Assembly (NCBI GenBank): GCA_964343605.1
Contig: CAYFKJ010000007.1
Span: 62,001 to 126,000, forward strand
Source of the DNA: CAYFKJ01 sp964343605
GTDB lineage: Bacteria > Pseudomonadota > Alphaproteobacteria > UBA2966
Reading direction: 5' to 3'
DNA length: 64,000 nucleotides
Below the pieces are notes generated by a model, which had not been told where the DNA came from, ran no database searches, and worked only from the letters and a program-made list of their open reading frames with translations. The position numbers were made by a program, and so were the translations under genes. Positions 25,622 through 33,558 of this stretch are shown here, one piece after another (within the stretch, counting starts at the first letter, position 1; the number at the start of each line of letters is the position of its first letter).

Positions 25622-26872
25622 ATGAATGCCGAAGCCCGCCCCCATTACACCGTGCTCGGCGCCGGCATTGTCGGCACCTGTACCGCGCTGGCGCTCCGGC
25701 TTGAAGGATTTCCGGTCACCCTGATCGACAGAGACAAACCCGGCATGGGGGCGTCGTTCGGCAACGCCGGGGTCATTCAAACCGCTATGCCGCTTACCGT
25801 GGCGGCGCCGGGCATGATGCGGCAGTTGCCCAAATACCTGCTCGATCCCAAAAGTCCTTTATCCATCAGATGGCGAAAGCTGCCGCAACTGGCGCCATTT
25901 TTTTTGCGTCTTGCCGCCGCATCTACGAACGCGCGCATCGACGCCAGCATGGACGGCCTCCAGGCCATCGCCCAACATGCCGGCGACGCCCATCGGGCGC
26001 TGGCCCGCGAATCGGGCGCCGAGGACCTGATTGCGGCGCGCGGCGTCTTGTTCGTCTACCCCAACGCCCCAGCCTACGGCGCGGACGGCGCGATGATGGA
26101 TTTGTTCGAGCAAAAGGGCGTCAAGGTCGGGCGGTTGGGTGAGGACGACATCTGGCAGATGGAACCCGCCCTTAACCGCGACTACCGCTGGGCCTATCAT
26201 TTGCCGGACAACACATTCACTATCGATCCGGGTGAATTGACAGCCCGCTACGCCACGCGGTTTCAGGAATTGGGCGGCGAACTGCTGCAAGCGGAAGTTC
26301 GCGATATCGAGACAGGTGCCGACGGTCCCCATACCGTCGTCGGCCCGGATTTCAGAAGAGACGTGGACCGACTGGTCGTCGCCCTCGGCGTTGGCAGTAA
26401 CGCGGTGCTCGGTCGATTGGGCCTCCGCCTGCCCGTCGTCAACGGCCAGGGCTACCATCTGATGCTGCCGACGCCGGTCAGCGAACTCCGAGGCCCCGTT
26501 ATCGACGGCGTTGCGCATTTCGCGGCCACGCCGATGGCGCGGGGTTTACGCCTCGCCGGCACAATCGAATTCGCAGGCGACGATGCGGAACCCAACTGGC
26601 GCCGCGCCGATATGCTCTATTCGCTCGCCAAACGCATGCTCCCCGACCTGGACAACCGGAATGCGGAGCGTTGGGTCGGCGGGCGGCCCCTGACGCCGGA
26701 CAGCCTGCCCATTATCGGAGCGGCGCCGGGCCTGCCCCGGACTTTTCTCGCGTTGGGCCACGGCCAGTTCGGCATGACGCTGGGCGCCATCACGGGAAAG
26801 ATCATCGCCGATCTGGCTTCCGGGCGAACGCCGCAGGTAATTCTGTCGCCCTACCGGGCGGATCGCTTCTAA
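25622..26872 (+). CDS. FAD-dependent amine/D-amino-acid oxidoreductase (DadA-like)
   Basis: 416 residues from ATG 25622 with GGAGAAA upstream. YTVLGAGIVGTCTALAL is the FAD-binding dinucleotide fold near residue 9; GMGASFGNAGVIQ and GQGYHLMLPTP are typical of the DAO/DadA group, and GHGQFGMTLGAITGKIIADL near the end is the second FAD motif. It should deaminate a D-amino acid or secondary amine in the membrane or cytoplasm. It pairs with the divergent dehydratase. Confidence 0.9.
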   Translation: MNAEARPHYTVLGAGIVGTCTALALRLEGFPVTLIDRDKPGMGASFGNAGVIQTAMPLTVAAPGMMRQLPKYLLDPKSPLSIRWRKLPQLAPFFLRLAAASTNARIDASMDGLQAIAQHAGDAHRALARESGAEDLIAARGVLFVYPNAPAYGADGAMMDLFEQKGVKVGRLGEDDIWQMEPALNRDYRWAYHLPDNTFTIDPGELTARYATRFQELGGELLQAEVRDIETGADGPHTVVGPDFRRDVDRLVVALGVGSNAVLGRLGLRLPVVNGQGYHLMLPTPVSELRGPVIDGVAHFAATPMARGLRLAGTIEFAGDDAEPNWRRADMLYSLAKRMLPDLDNRNAERWVGGRPLTPDSLPIIGAAPGLPRTFLALGHGQFGMTLGAITGKIIADLASGRTPQVILSPYRADRF

Positions 26873-26888
26873 GCCATCCGGGTCTGCT

Positions 26889-27146
26889 TCAGCTCGGTCG
26901 CTTCCTGTTTCTGAAGCGGATGAAATACATCAGGATCCCGGCGCCCGAGAAGGCGCCGATCATGAGAGATATTTTGAAGGGGGCGGGATAGAACCATTGG
27001 GCCAGGAGCCCTCCGGCGAAGGCGCCCACCAGGCAAACGGCCAGATGGCCGACCACCCGGCGATGATCGGTTTCCAGGTACAACGTAACCGGCCACGCCA
27101 CGACGTTGGCGATGGCGATCAACAGAATCGGGTCCAAAGGGTGCAT
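26889..27146 (-). CDS. Small three-helix membrane protein
   Basis: 85 residues from ATG 27146. Hydrophobic stretches ILLIAIANVVAWPVTLYL, LAVCLVGAFAGGLLAQWFY and LMIGAFSGAGILMYFIRF predict three membrane helices, with a basic end. No family recognised. It ends just beyond the D-amino-acid dehydrogenase gene on the other strand and starts just after the VOC remnant. Confidence 0.65.
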   Translation of the reverse strand: MHPLDPILLIAIANVVAWPVTLYLETDHRRVVGHLAVCLVGAFAGGLLAQWFYPAPFKISLMIGAFSGAGILMYFIRFRNRKRPS

Positions 27147-27148
27147 CG

Positions 27149-27282
27149 TCAGTTCGCCGGTTGGAGTTCGTTCGCCATTTCGATGAGATTGCCGCCGGGA
27201 TCGCAGAAATAGATTTCGTTGAGGGTATCGCGGTCGCCGGTTCGCGTCACGTGTCCGTCGATGGGCTCGAGACGCCAGCTTA
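27149..27282 (-). pseudogene. 3' remnant of a VOC/glyoxalase gene
   Basis: In one leftward frame the 44 codons before the stop read ISWRLEPIDGHVTRTGD, TLNEIYFCDPGGNLIEMANE and a short end. This is the last beta-alpha-beta segment of a VOC protein (G.V.RTGA.G....IYFRDPDGNLIE). Upstream, the frame runs into cutA in the wrong phase, with no start of its own. The rest of the VOC gene is missing, so a deletion seems to have joined its tail to the end of cutA. Confidence 0.7.
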
Positions 27283-27618
27283 TTCTTCCGGACCGACGTT
27301 GGCCGCAATCCATTCGAGGTACTCGGGATTGCCGCCGTCGATGGGCAGGGCGACGACGCACGGACAATCATAGGAGTGGAGTTCCTTGATCCGGCCGACG
27401 ACGGCATCAACCTTGCCGGCCTCGGTCTTGGCGATCATGACCGCCTCGTCATCGGATTGAACCTCCCCGTCCCACCAGTAGAAGGAGCGCATGCCGTCCA
27501 GCACGTTGGCGCAGGCAAGCAGGCGTTCACCCACCAGTGTTTCGGCGATTTTCGAGGCTTCCTCGCGGTCGCCTGCCGTCATGTAGATAAAGCGGGGTTC
27601 GTGGGCGGCGGCATTCAT
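27280..27618 (-). CDS. cutA: Divalent-cation tolerance protein CutA
   Basis: 112 residues. IYMTAGDREEASKIAETLVGERLLACANV is the CutA start, SFYWWDGEVQSDDEAVMIAKT follows, and HSYDCPCVVALPIDGGNPEYLEWI closes the protein, full length. CutA forms trimers with a ferredoxin-like fold; its role in copper tolerance is disputed. It is nine bases after heme A synthase on the same strand, probably one transcript. Confidence 0.95.
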   Translation of the reverse strand: MNAAAHEPRFIYMTAGDREEASKIAETLVGERLLACANVLDGMRSFYWWDGEVQSDDEAVMIAKTEAGKVDAVVGRIKELHSYDCPCVVALPIDGGNPEYLEWIAANVGPEE

Positions 27619-27627
27619 GCGCCGGTC

Positions 27628-28701
27628 CTAGCCGCGCTCCGTGCGCAGGGCATGGGCCGCTGCCAGGGCGGCGGTCAGCAAAACCATCGCCCCGCCCTGG
27701 TGCGCCGCCGCAACCGGCACCGGGATGACGTAGACCAATGTCACGATGCCGAGGGCGATCTGCAATACCAGCGCCACCAGCAGGAGGTGCTGAGCCAGGC
27801 GAACCCCCGGTGACAGGTCGGTGTTCAAGGATTTCAACCAGTAGATAACGACGGCGGCCCCGGTCGCCAGGGCCAGCCAGCGGTGATCGAACTGGACGGT
27901 GATGGTGTTCTCGAAAAAGTTAACGTACCAGGGCGTCATCATCATGATGCCGTCGGGAACCCACTCCCCGTTCATGGTCGGGAATGTATTGTAGGCGAAG
28001 CCGGCATCCAAACCGGCCACCAGCCCGCCCGACAGCATGACGACAAACACCGCGACCGCCAGACCGATGGCGATGCGGTAGAGATCGCGGACGCGGACGC
28101 GGTAGTGGGCCGACGGCGGAACCAGCAGCCCCATCGCGAGCCACAAGGCGTAGGCATAGATGACGACGGCGAGACCCAAATGCGTCGTCAGGCGGTAATG
28201 GCTGACGTCGGGATGATCGACCAGGCCGCTCGCCACCATCCACCAGCCGATAAACCCCTGCAGTCCGCCCAACGCGAACAGTAACCAGAGCCTCGGCATC
28301 AAGCTGCGTTCCACCTGCTTACGCCAGAGGAAGAAAAGGAACGGAAGGAGGTAGACCAAGCCGATGGTGCGGCCGAGCACGCGGTGGGAAAATTCGAACC
28401 AGAAGATGGACTTGAAACCATCCAGGTCCATGCCGATGTTGATTTTTTGGTACTCGGGAAAAGTCTTGTAGCGTTCGAATTCGGCCATCCAGGCGGCCTC
28501 GTTCAACGGCGGCAACCAGCCGGAAATGGGCTTCCAATCCGTCATGGAGAGACCGGAGTGGGTCAGGCGCGTCACGCCGCCCAGCACGACCATGGCGAAA
28601 ATCATGGCGCAGACGATCAGCAGCCAGATGGCGATGCGGCGGTCGGCGCCTCGTTGGGCGTCGAACGACGAAACAACGGTGGTGGGTGTCGAAGAAGTCA
28701 T
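27628..28701 (-). CDS. ctaA: Heme A synthase (COX15/CtaA)
   Basis: 357 residues with eight predicted membrane helices. GGVTRLTHSGLSMTDWKPI near residue 42 is the family's first signature, EFSHRVLGRTIGLVY holds a haem-binding histidine, and TTHLGLAVVIYAY, QFDHRWLALATG and AAHQGGAMVLL give the other conserved histidines. It oxidises haem O to haem A for aa3-type cytochrome oxidase. The 357-residue length is the alphaproteobacterial/mitochondrial COX15 type rather than Bacillus CtaA. Confidence 0.96.
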   Translation of the reverse strand: MTSSTPTTVVSSFDAQRGADRRIAIWLLIVCAMIFAMVVLGGVTRLTHSGLSMTDWKPISGWLPPLNEAAWMAEFERYKTFPEYQKINIGMDLDGFKSIFWFEFSHRVLGRTIGLVYLLPFLFFLWRKQVERSLMPRLWLLFALGGLQGFIGWWMVASGLVDHPDVSHYRLTTHLGLAVVIYAYALWLAMGLLVPPSAHYRVRVRDLYRIAIGLAVAVFVVMLSGGLVAGLDAGFAYNTFPTMNGEWVPDGIMMMTPWYVNFFENTITVQFDHRWLALATGAAVVIYWLKSLNTDLSPGVRLAQHLLLVALVLQIALGIVTLVYVIPVPVAAAHQGGAMVLLTAALAAAHALRTERG

Positions 28702-28953
28702 GGGTACCGGGTTACGCTGGTGAATTCGATTTTGCGCGATCTTACCTCAACGGAGGCGTCTGCGAAGCCATAGAATGACCCAAGCCACCATATGCCCCCA
28801 ACCCGAGCCTTGATTTCGGTCAACCCCTGGCTGGGGCAATCTGCCACACCCAAATGACGGTTCGCCCGGGTGAAGAAACAGGTTTTGACCAATCGGTCCG
28901 GATCGTTTAGCCAATTAAATCGCGCGTGAAGGACAGCTGAACAAGGCACTCGG

Positions 28954-30150
28954 ATGACCCAATCGAACTACGCCTCGGCCCACCCAACGGCGAGGATCAG
29001 CGCCAAACGGTTCCAGTATTCCCCCTATTTCCACTGCTATGCCAATGCGGAAGCCGTCCTCGGTGTCTACGCCAAGCGCTTCTACCCGCTTTCGCTGGGC
29101 GAGGATCCCATCGAACGCTACTGGACGTTGCGGCAGAAAGCCGTGCTGTACGACGTTCCGGAAAAGCCCCTGGAGATTTCGGGCCCGGACGCCCTTCACC
29201 TTCTGGAACGCGTATTCTGCCGCCACATCGCCAGCCTCAAGGTGGGCCGGGCGCGCTATGCCATCGCCTGCCTGCCGGACGGGGGCATTCTCATGGACGG
29301 CGTTCTCATGCGCCTCGCGGAAGACCGGTACTGGTATGTTCATGCCGACGGCGAATTCGAAACCTGGTTGAAGGGCCACGCCCCCGAGCCTGGAGTCGAA
29401 ATCCGAGATCCCGATTCCTGGGCCCTGCAGATCCAGGGGCCAAAGTCGATGGAGGTATTGGCCGCCGCCAGCGACGACGGCATGCCCGAAAACTTCGGTT
29501 TCTTCCACGTGCGGGAGTGCCGGATCGGCGGGCAAAACCTGCTGATCTCGCGCACCGGTTGGACCGGTGAACTGGGCTTCGAGGTCTACACACAAGGTGA
29601 CAAGACCGATGGCGAGGCGCTGTGGCGGCACGTGACGGCCGCCGGCGAAAGTATCGGCATGGTCTCGAGCGCCCTGGAGTCCATGGGCATTCGGCGGATC
29701 GAGGCCGGCATTCTCGACAACGGCACCGACATTGACCCGTCGATGACGCCTTTTGAAGCCGGCCTCGGGGCGTTCGTCGACCTCGACAAGGAAGGCTTCA
29801 TCGGCCGCAACGCCCTGCGTGAAGCGGATCGGCGGCAACTGCTCCTGGGTCTGACCTGCCCGTCCACCGCCCCCCTTTCCGGACTTGAAGTCCGGGATGG
29901 CGGCGGCACTACGATCGGCCGGATGACCGCGGGCGCGTGGTCACCCTACCTCGATTGCGGGGTCGGCTACGTTCGGCTGAATTCGGCGGATTTCGTGGAC
30001 GTCAAGCCGATTTCCCTCATCGATGGGGAAGGCACGCCCCACCCCGCCGAGATCGTCCCCCTGCCGTTCTACGACGCCGCGAAGGAGATCCCGCGGGGTC
30101 TGGATACGCGGATACCGCCCAGGAATGGACTCCCGCTTTCGCGGGAGTGA
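28954..30150 (+). CDS. GcvT-family aminomethyltransferase/demethylase-like protein
   Basis: 398 residues of the folate-dependent aminomethyltransferase fold. LEISGPDALHLLERVFCRHI near residue 74, SWALQIQGPKSMEVL near 157, SRTGWTGELGFEVYT near 199 and DIDPSMTPFEAGLGAFVDLDK near 264 are the fold's landmarks. The free-standing layout recalls the DmdA (DMSP demethylase) and other one-carbon transfer branches rather than the glycine cleavage operon, and no gcvH or gcvP is nearby. The last eight codons and the TGA come from a REP-type palindrome. The substrate is unknown. Confidence 0.85.
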   Translation: MTQSNYASAHPTARISAKRFQYSPYFHCYANAEAVLGVYAKRFYPLSLGEDPIERYWTLRQKAVLYDVPEKPLEISGPDALHLLERVFCRHIASLKVGRARYAIACLPDGGILMDGVLMRLAEDRYWYVHADGEFETWLKGHAPEPGVEIRDPDSWALQIQGPKSMEVLAAASDDGMPENFGFFHVRECRIGGQNLLISRTGWTGELGFEVYTQGDKTDGEALWRHVTAAGESIGMVSSALESMGIRRIEAGILDNGTDIDPSMTPFEAGLGAFVDLDKEGFIGRNALREADRRQLLLGLTCPSTAPLSGLEVRDGGGTTIGRMTAGAWSPYLDCGVGYVRLNSADFVDVKPISLIDGEGTPHPAEIVPLPFYDAAKEIPRGLDTRIPPRNGLPLSRE

Positions 30151-30204
30151 CGGCAGGGCATACGGCTTACACAAAGCGTCATTCCCGCGAAAGCGGGAAT
30201 CCAG
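30126..30204. repeat. REPIN-like doublet 1
   Basis: Left arm 30126-30152 (TGGACTCCCGCTTTCGCGGG...) and right arm 30177-30204 (CGTCATTCCCGCGAAAGCGG...) are near reverse complements, each with its own CCCGC/GCGGG hairpin, separated by 24 bases. The left arm supplies the end of the gene at 28954-30150. Confidence 0.85.
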
Positions 30205-30260
30205 GATTCTTTTTATTCGATGCTTGGCGGTCGACATAGCTTGGAAAAAAACAAACAAAC

Positions 30261-30340
30261 TGGATCCCGGATCAAGTCCGGGATGACGTTGTGGGAATCG
30301 ACAATCACTCCATCGTCATTCCGGCGCATGCCGGAATCCA
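30261..30340. repeat. REPIN-like doublet 2, variant arms
   Basis: TGGATCCCGGATCAAGTCCG... at 30261-30288 and CGTCATTCCGGCGCATGCCG... at 30314-30340 keep the outer TGGAT/ATCCA and inner ATGACG/CGTCAT ends of the other doublets but have different hairpin cores in each arm. Confidence 0.8.
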
Positions 30341-30432
30341 GGTTTTTTGTTTTGTTGTCCAAACAATAGGGCTAACTGGACCAAGGCCTGCGCCGGGGCG
30401 ACGGGGGTGGGCGGATATCCAGGGACGTGAAG

Positions 30433-30530
30433 ACGCGGATACCGCTCAGGAATGGACTCCCGCTTTCGCGGGAGTGACGGTAGTGCGATAGGTTCATACC
30501 CGGCGTCATTCCCGCGAAAGCGGGAATCCA
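30433..30530. repeat. REPIN-like doublet 3 with extended left flank
   Basis: Arms at 30453-30479 and 30504-30530. The 48 bp at 30433-30480 match 30106-30153 with a single base difference, so the copy includes 20 bp of sequence that is coding at the first site. This indicates recent local duplication of the gene end together with the element. Confidence 0.85.
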
Positions 30531-30585
30531 CTCCGTAGAATATTGTTATTGGATGGCGTACCAAAGCGCGCGCCGAACAAACGCC

Positions 30586-32133
30586 TTAAATCCTGGTCTG
30601 CCGGTCCCCCCAGTAGCGGTCGCGCAGCAGGCGTTTGTAGAGCTTGCCGGTGGGCAGGCGCGGAATTTCCGCTTCGAAGTCGATGGACCGCGGACATTTC
30701 TGCCGGGACAGGTGTTCGCCGCAAAACGCCATCAGTTCCTCGGCCAGTTCGTCGCCGGGATCGAAGCCTGGCATGGGCTGGATCACAGCCTTCACCTCCT
30801 CTCCCAGGTCTTCGTTGGGCACGCCGAACACAGCCGCGTCGGCCACCTTGGGATGGGTGATCAGCAGGTTCTCGCATTCCTGGGGGTAGATGTTGACGCC
30901 GCCGGAGATGATCATGAACGTCGCCCGGTCGGTAAGGTACAGGTAATTGTCCTCGTCGATGTAACCCATGTCGCCCACCGTGCTCATGGTGCCGTCCGCG
31001 GATTTGGCCTCGGCTGTGCGTTCGGGATCGTTGAAGTATTCGAACTCGGTCGCGGTTTCGAACCAGACCGTCCCCGGCGTGCCCGTCGGGCACGGCTTCA
31101 TCTCCTCGTCCAGGATATGGAGCACGCCCAGCAGCACCTCCCCCACCGTGCCGCGATGGGCCAGCCACTGCTCGCTGTCACAGGCGGTGAAGCCCAGCCC
31201 CTCGGTGGCGCCGTAATATTCGTGGATGATCGGCCCCCACCAGTCGATCATTTGCTCCTTGACCTGTACGGGACAGGGCGCCGCCGCATGGATGGCGATC
31301 TCCAGCGTGGAAATGTCGAATGACAGTCGCACTTCTTCGGGCAGCTTGAGCATGCGGGAAAACATGGTCGGCACCAGTTGGGAATGTGTGACCTTGTACT
31401 TGCCGATCAGGGACAAGTAACTCTCCGGGTCGAAGCGCTCCATGATGATGACGGTGCCACCGAAGCGGATGGTGAAATTGACAGCCGCATTGGGCGCCGA
31501 ATGGTAGAGCGGCGCCGGCGAGAGGTAGATCATGCCCTCCCGGTATTGCCAGAGCTTCTGCAGGAATTGATAAAGCGGCGTGTTGTGCTCGGGCGCTTCG
31601 TCCGGCATCGGCCGCAGGATGCCCTTGGGCTGCCCGGTGGTGCCGGAGGAATAGAGCATCGACATACCGAAACACTCGTCCTCAACCGGATCATCGGACA
31701 TCGACGCGACGGCCTCTCCTAAGTTGACGACCCGCTCCCCCTCCCCCGGTCCGTCCACCACGATGCAGAGCTTAACGGCGGCGCATTGTTCCAGGGCCGC
31801 CAGCGCAACCTCCCGGCGCGCCTCGGAGGTGATCAGGATCTGGCTTTCGCTGTTGTTGATGATGTAGGCCAGTTCGTCGGCGGTGAGAAACGAATTGACG
31901 CAAGTGTAGTAAAGCCCGGTGCGTTCGCCGGCACCGCAGGACTCCAGATAGCGGGAATTGTTCTCCATGAAGATGGCGTAGTGATCGAGGCGCTCCAAAC
32001 CCTGCTGCCGCAACAGATGGGCCAGACGGTTGCAGCGCGCCTCGAAATCGCGGTAATTCACCGCCTCACCGCTTTCGGCCATGATGAATGCCGGCTTGTC
32101 GGGATGCTGTTCGGCGTATTTCCCCGGATACAT
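30586..32133 (-). CDS. AMP-binding acyl-CoA synthetase
   Basis: 515 residues. In order: LYSSGTTGQPKGILRP near residue 164 (P-loop), EYYGATEGLG near 305, STVGDMGYIDEDNYLYLTDR near 399, ISGGVNIYPQECEN near 424 and the catalytic C-terminal lysine in PRLPTGKLYKR. It is a class I adenylate-forming enzyme for a fatty or aromatic acid; the substrate is unknown. It is a second, distinct ligase from the one at 3076-4626. Downstream are REPIN doublets; upstream is the assembly gap. Confidence 0.92.
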   Translation of the reverse strand: MYPGKYAEQHPDKPAFIMAESGEAVNYRDFEARCNRLAHLLRQQGLERLDHYAIFMENNSRYLESCGAGERTGLYYTCVNSFLTADELAYIINNSESQILITSEARREVALAALEQCAAVKLCIVVDGPGEGERVVNLGEAVASMSDDPVEDECFGMSMLYSSGTTGQPKGILRPMPDEAPEHNTPLYQFLQKLWQYREGMIYLSPAPLYHSAPNAAVNFTIRFGGTVIIMERFDPESYLSLIGKYKVTHSQLVPTMFSRMLKLPEEVRLSFDISTLEIAIHAAAPCPVQVKEQMIDWWGPIIHEYYGATEGLGFTACDSEQWLAHRGTVGEVLLGVLHILDEEMKPCPTGTPGTVWFETATEFEYFNDPERTAEAKSADGTMSTVGDMGYIDEDNYLYLTDRATFMIISGGVNIYPQECENLLITHPKVADAAVFGVPNEDLGEEVKAVIQPMPGFDPGDELAEELMAFCGEHLSRQKCPRSIDFEAEIPRLPTGKLYKRLLRDRYWGDRQTRI

Positions 32134-32237
32134 TGATGCCCCTCGCTGTCACCTAACTCAAGAACCACGCTCGCCGCGCGCCGCGGTAGTTTATCCGGGC
32201 CCTCTTCCATGGCCAGGTGAAAATTCCGGCGAAAACC

Positions 32238-32337
32238 NNNNNNNNNNNNNNNNNNNNNNNNNNNNNNNNNNNNNNNNNNNNNNNNNNNNNNNNNNNNNNN
32301 NNNNNNNNNNNNNNNNNNNNNNNNNNNNNNNNNNNNN
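32238..32337. other. Assembly gap of 100 N
   Basis: Exactly 100 N bases mark a scaffold join of unknown true length. The sequence on the right of it begins exactly with the first copy of a 55-bp direct repeat. The 32134-32237 stretch on the left shows no gene. Confidence 1.
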
Positions 32338-32392
32338 CAACAAAAAACCCGCCTTCCGGCGGGTTTTCGGTGGTCGGGGGGACAGGATTTGA
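32338..32392. repeat. 55-bp direct repeat, copy 1 (partial tRNA 3' end plus terminator)
   Basis: Identical to 32474-32528. It carries the terminator hairpin and the final 22 bases of tRNA-Pro including the CCA, but the rest of the tRNA is absent; the 81 bp between copies contain no gene. Confidence 0.9.
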
Positions 32393-32473
32393 CGTTGTCG
32401 CACGAGCCGCGGCGGCGCGGGCGGTGCCCGACGCCTGGCGGCTTGGAAGGTTCAAACCAACCGTCCCGCCACC

Positions 32474-32528
32474 CAACAAAAAACCCGCCTTCCGGCGGGT
32501 TTTCGGTGGTCGGGGGGACAGGATTTGA
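32474..32528. repeat. 55-bp direct repeat, copy 2 (intact tRNA side)
   Basis: The second copy continues into the complete tRNA-Pro. Repetition of a tRNA 3' end is the normal form of an attachment site, but because copy 1 abuts the gap an assembly artefact is equally possible. Confidence 0.9.
32478..32504 (-). terminator. Rho-independent terminator of tRNA-Pro
   Basis: Read leftward, AACCCGCC and GGCGGGTT form a stem with a short GAA-type loop, followed by a run of T. It starts three bases after the encoded CCA. Confidence 0.85.
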
Positions 32529-32583
32529 ACCTGCGACCGCTCGGCCCCCAGCCGAGTGCTCTACCAGACTGAGCTACCCCCCG
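32507..32583 (-). tRNA. tRNA-Pro (anticodon GGG)
   Basis: 77 bases with the CCA encoded. Acceptor CGGGGGG pairs with CCCCCCG, the D-arm has TAGCTCAGTCTGGTAGAGCA, the anticodon stem CTCGG/CCGAG encloses CTGGGGG giving anticodon GGG (codon CCC), and the T-arm has GGTTCAAATCC. Confidence 0.97.
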
Positions 32584-32665
32584 TCAGGTCACGTTTTCAG
32601 CGAAAAATCGCAGTTCCGGGGCCGAGGCAGGCGGACTATATAGACACCGTCCCGCGACTGCAAGG

Positions 32666-33100
32666 TCAACGCTTGCGCTGCCGCAAAAGCTCTCTCAGGG
32701 TGCCCAATTCCTCTGCGACGGCCTCCAATTCCCGCCGTTTCAGCGCGCTCATCGGCGGTTCGCCCTGCCCGGCTTTCTCGGAGGCCGGCTTCTCGTCCAC
32801 TTTGTTGCCCGATTTCCGCGAATTGGAATCGCGCAGAACCTTTTGAACGCCCTTGATTGTGTAGCCGTCCTGATAAAGCAACGTGCGGATGCGCTCCAGC
32901 AAGGCGACGTCTTCGGGACGGTAATAACGCCGCCCGCCGCCCCTTTTCAGGGGCTTCACCTGAGAGAATTTGCTTTCCCAAAATCGCAGAACATGCTGCG
33001 GCACGTCGAGTTCCGACGCCACTTCGCTGATTGTGCGGAATGCGCTCGGCGATTTGCGGCCGCGCCGGCCATCCGTTTCGCTTGTCGCGGCGTCGGACAT
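32666..33100 (-). CDS. MerR-family transcriptional regulator
   Basis: 144 residues. FRTISEVASELDVPQHVLRFWESKF is the MerR helix-turn-helix near residue 22, followed by RRYYRPEDVALLERIRTLLYQDGYTIKGVQ. The C-terminal 50 residues are charged with no metal cysteines, so it is not a metal sensor. This merR next to ihfA, fabH and plsX is a regular alphaproteobacterial arrangement. The ligand is unknown. Confidence 0.92.
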   Translation of the reverse strand: MSDAATSETDGRRGRKSPSAFRTISEVASELDVPQHVLRFWESKFSQVKPLKRGGGRRYYRPEDVALLERIRTLLYQDGYTIKGVQKVLRDSNSRKSGNKVDEKPASEKAGQGEPPMSALKRRELEAVAEELGTLRELLRQRKR

Positions 33101-33104
33101 CTGT

Positions 33105-33431
33105 TCAGGCGGCGCCGGTTCCCGAGGACGGTCTGGACAGGACCTGGTTGATCCTGTCCTTCAACACATGGGAGGGCCGGAAGACGAGGACACGCCTGGG
33201 CAGGATGGGAACTTCCTGTCCGGTCTTGGGGTTGCGCCCGACGCGCTCGCCCTTCTCACGGACATAAAAACTGCCGAATGAGGAAATCTTGACGGTCTCT
33301 CCAGTCACCAGATGACCGGCGACTTCGTTCAAAACCGATTCGACCAAGTCAGCCGATTCGTTGCGTGACAGGCCAACTTCTTGATAGACCGCTTCGCTCA
33401 ACTGCGCGCGGGTTACTGTTCTTTCGGACAT
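33105..33431 (-). CDS. ihfA: Integration host factor subunit alpha
   Basis: 108 residues. TVTRAQLSEAVYQEVGLSRNES starts the HU/IHF fold and ISSFGSFYVREKGERVGRNPKTGQEVPI holds the DNA-intercalating beta arm with its proline. The alpha subunit is indicated by the RNPKTGQEVPI arm and the gene order fabH-ihfA-merR. The C-terminus is about ten residues longer than in E. coli. It is four bases upstream of merR. Confidence 0.93.
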   Translation of the reverse strand: MSERTVTRAQLSEAVYQEVGLSRNESADLVESVLNEVAGHLVTGETVKISSFGSFYVREKGERVGRNPKTGQEVPILPRRVLVFRPSHVLKDRINQVLSRPSSGTGAA

Positions 33432-33558
33432 CGCGTTCCCTCCCGACAGAACTCACCCTAATGCCAGCGAATAAATCCGTCAATATCAAAGGGATGCACG
33501 GCGTCGTTCAGCCGGTTTCATGGCCGAAAATTTGGCGTCGGAGGGAGTTTTCCCGGAC

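Noticed and set aside
32439..32473. Possible second tRNA half (GGTTCAAACC) between the 55-bp repeats
   Set aside because: The flanking bases do not form a T-stem or acceptor stem, so it is a chance match.
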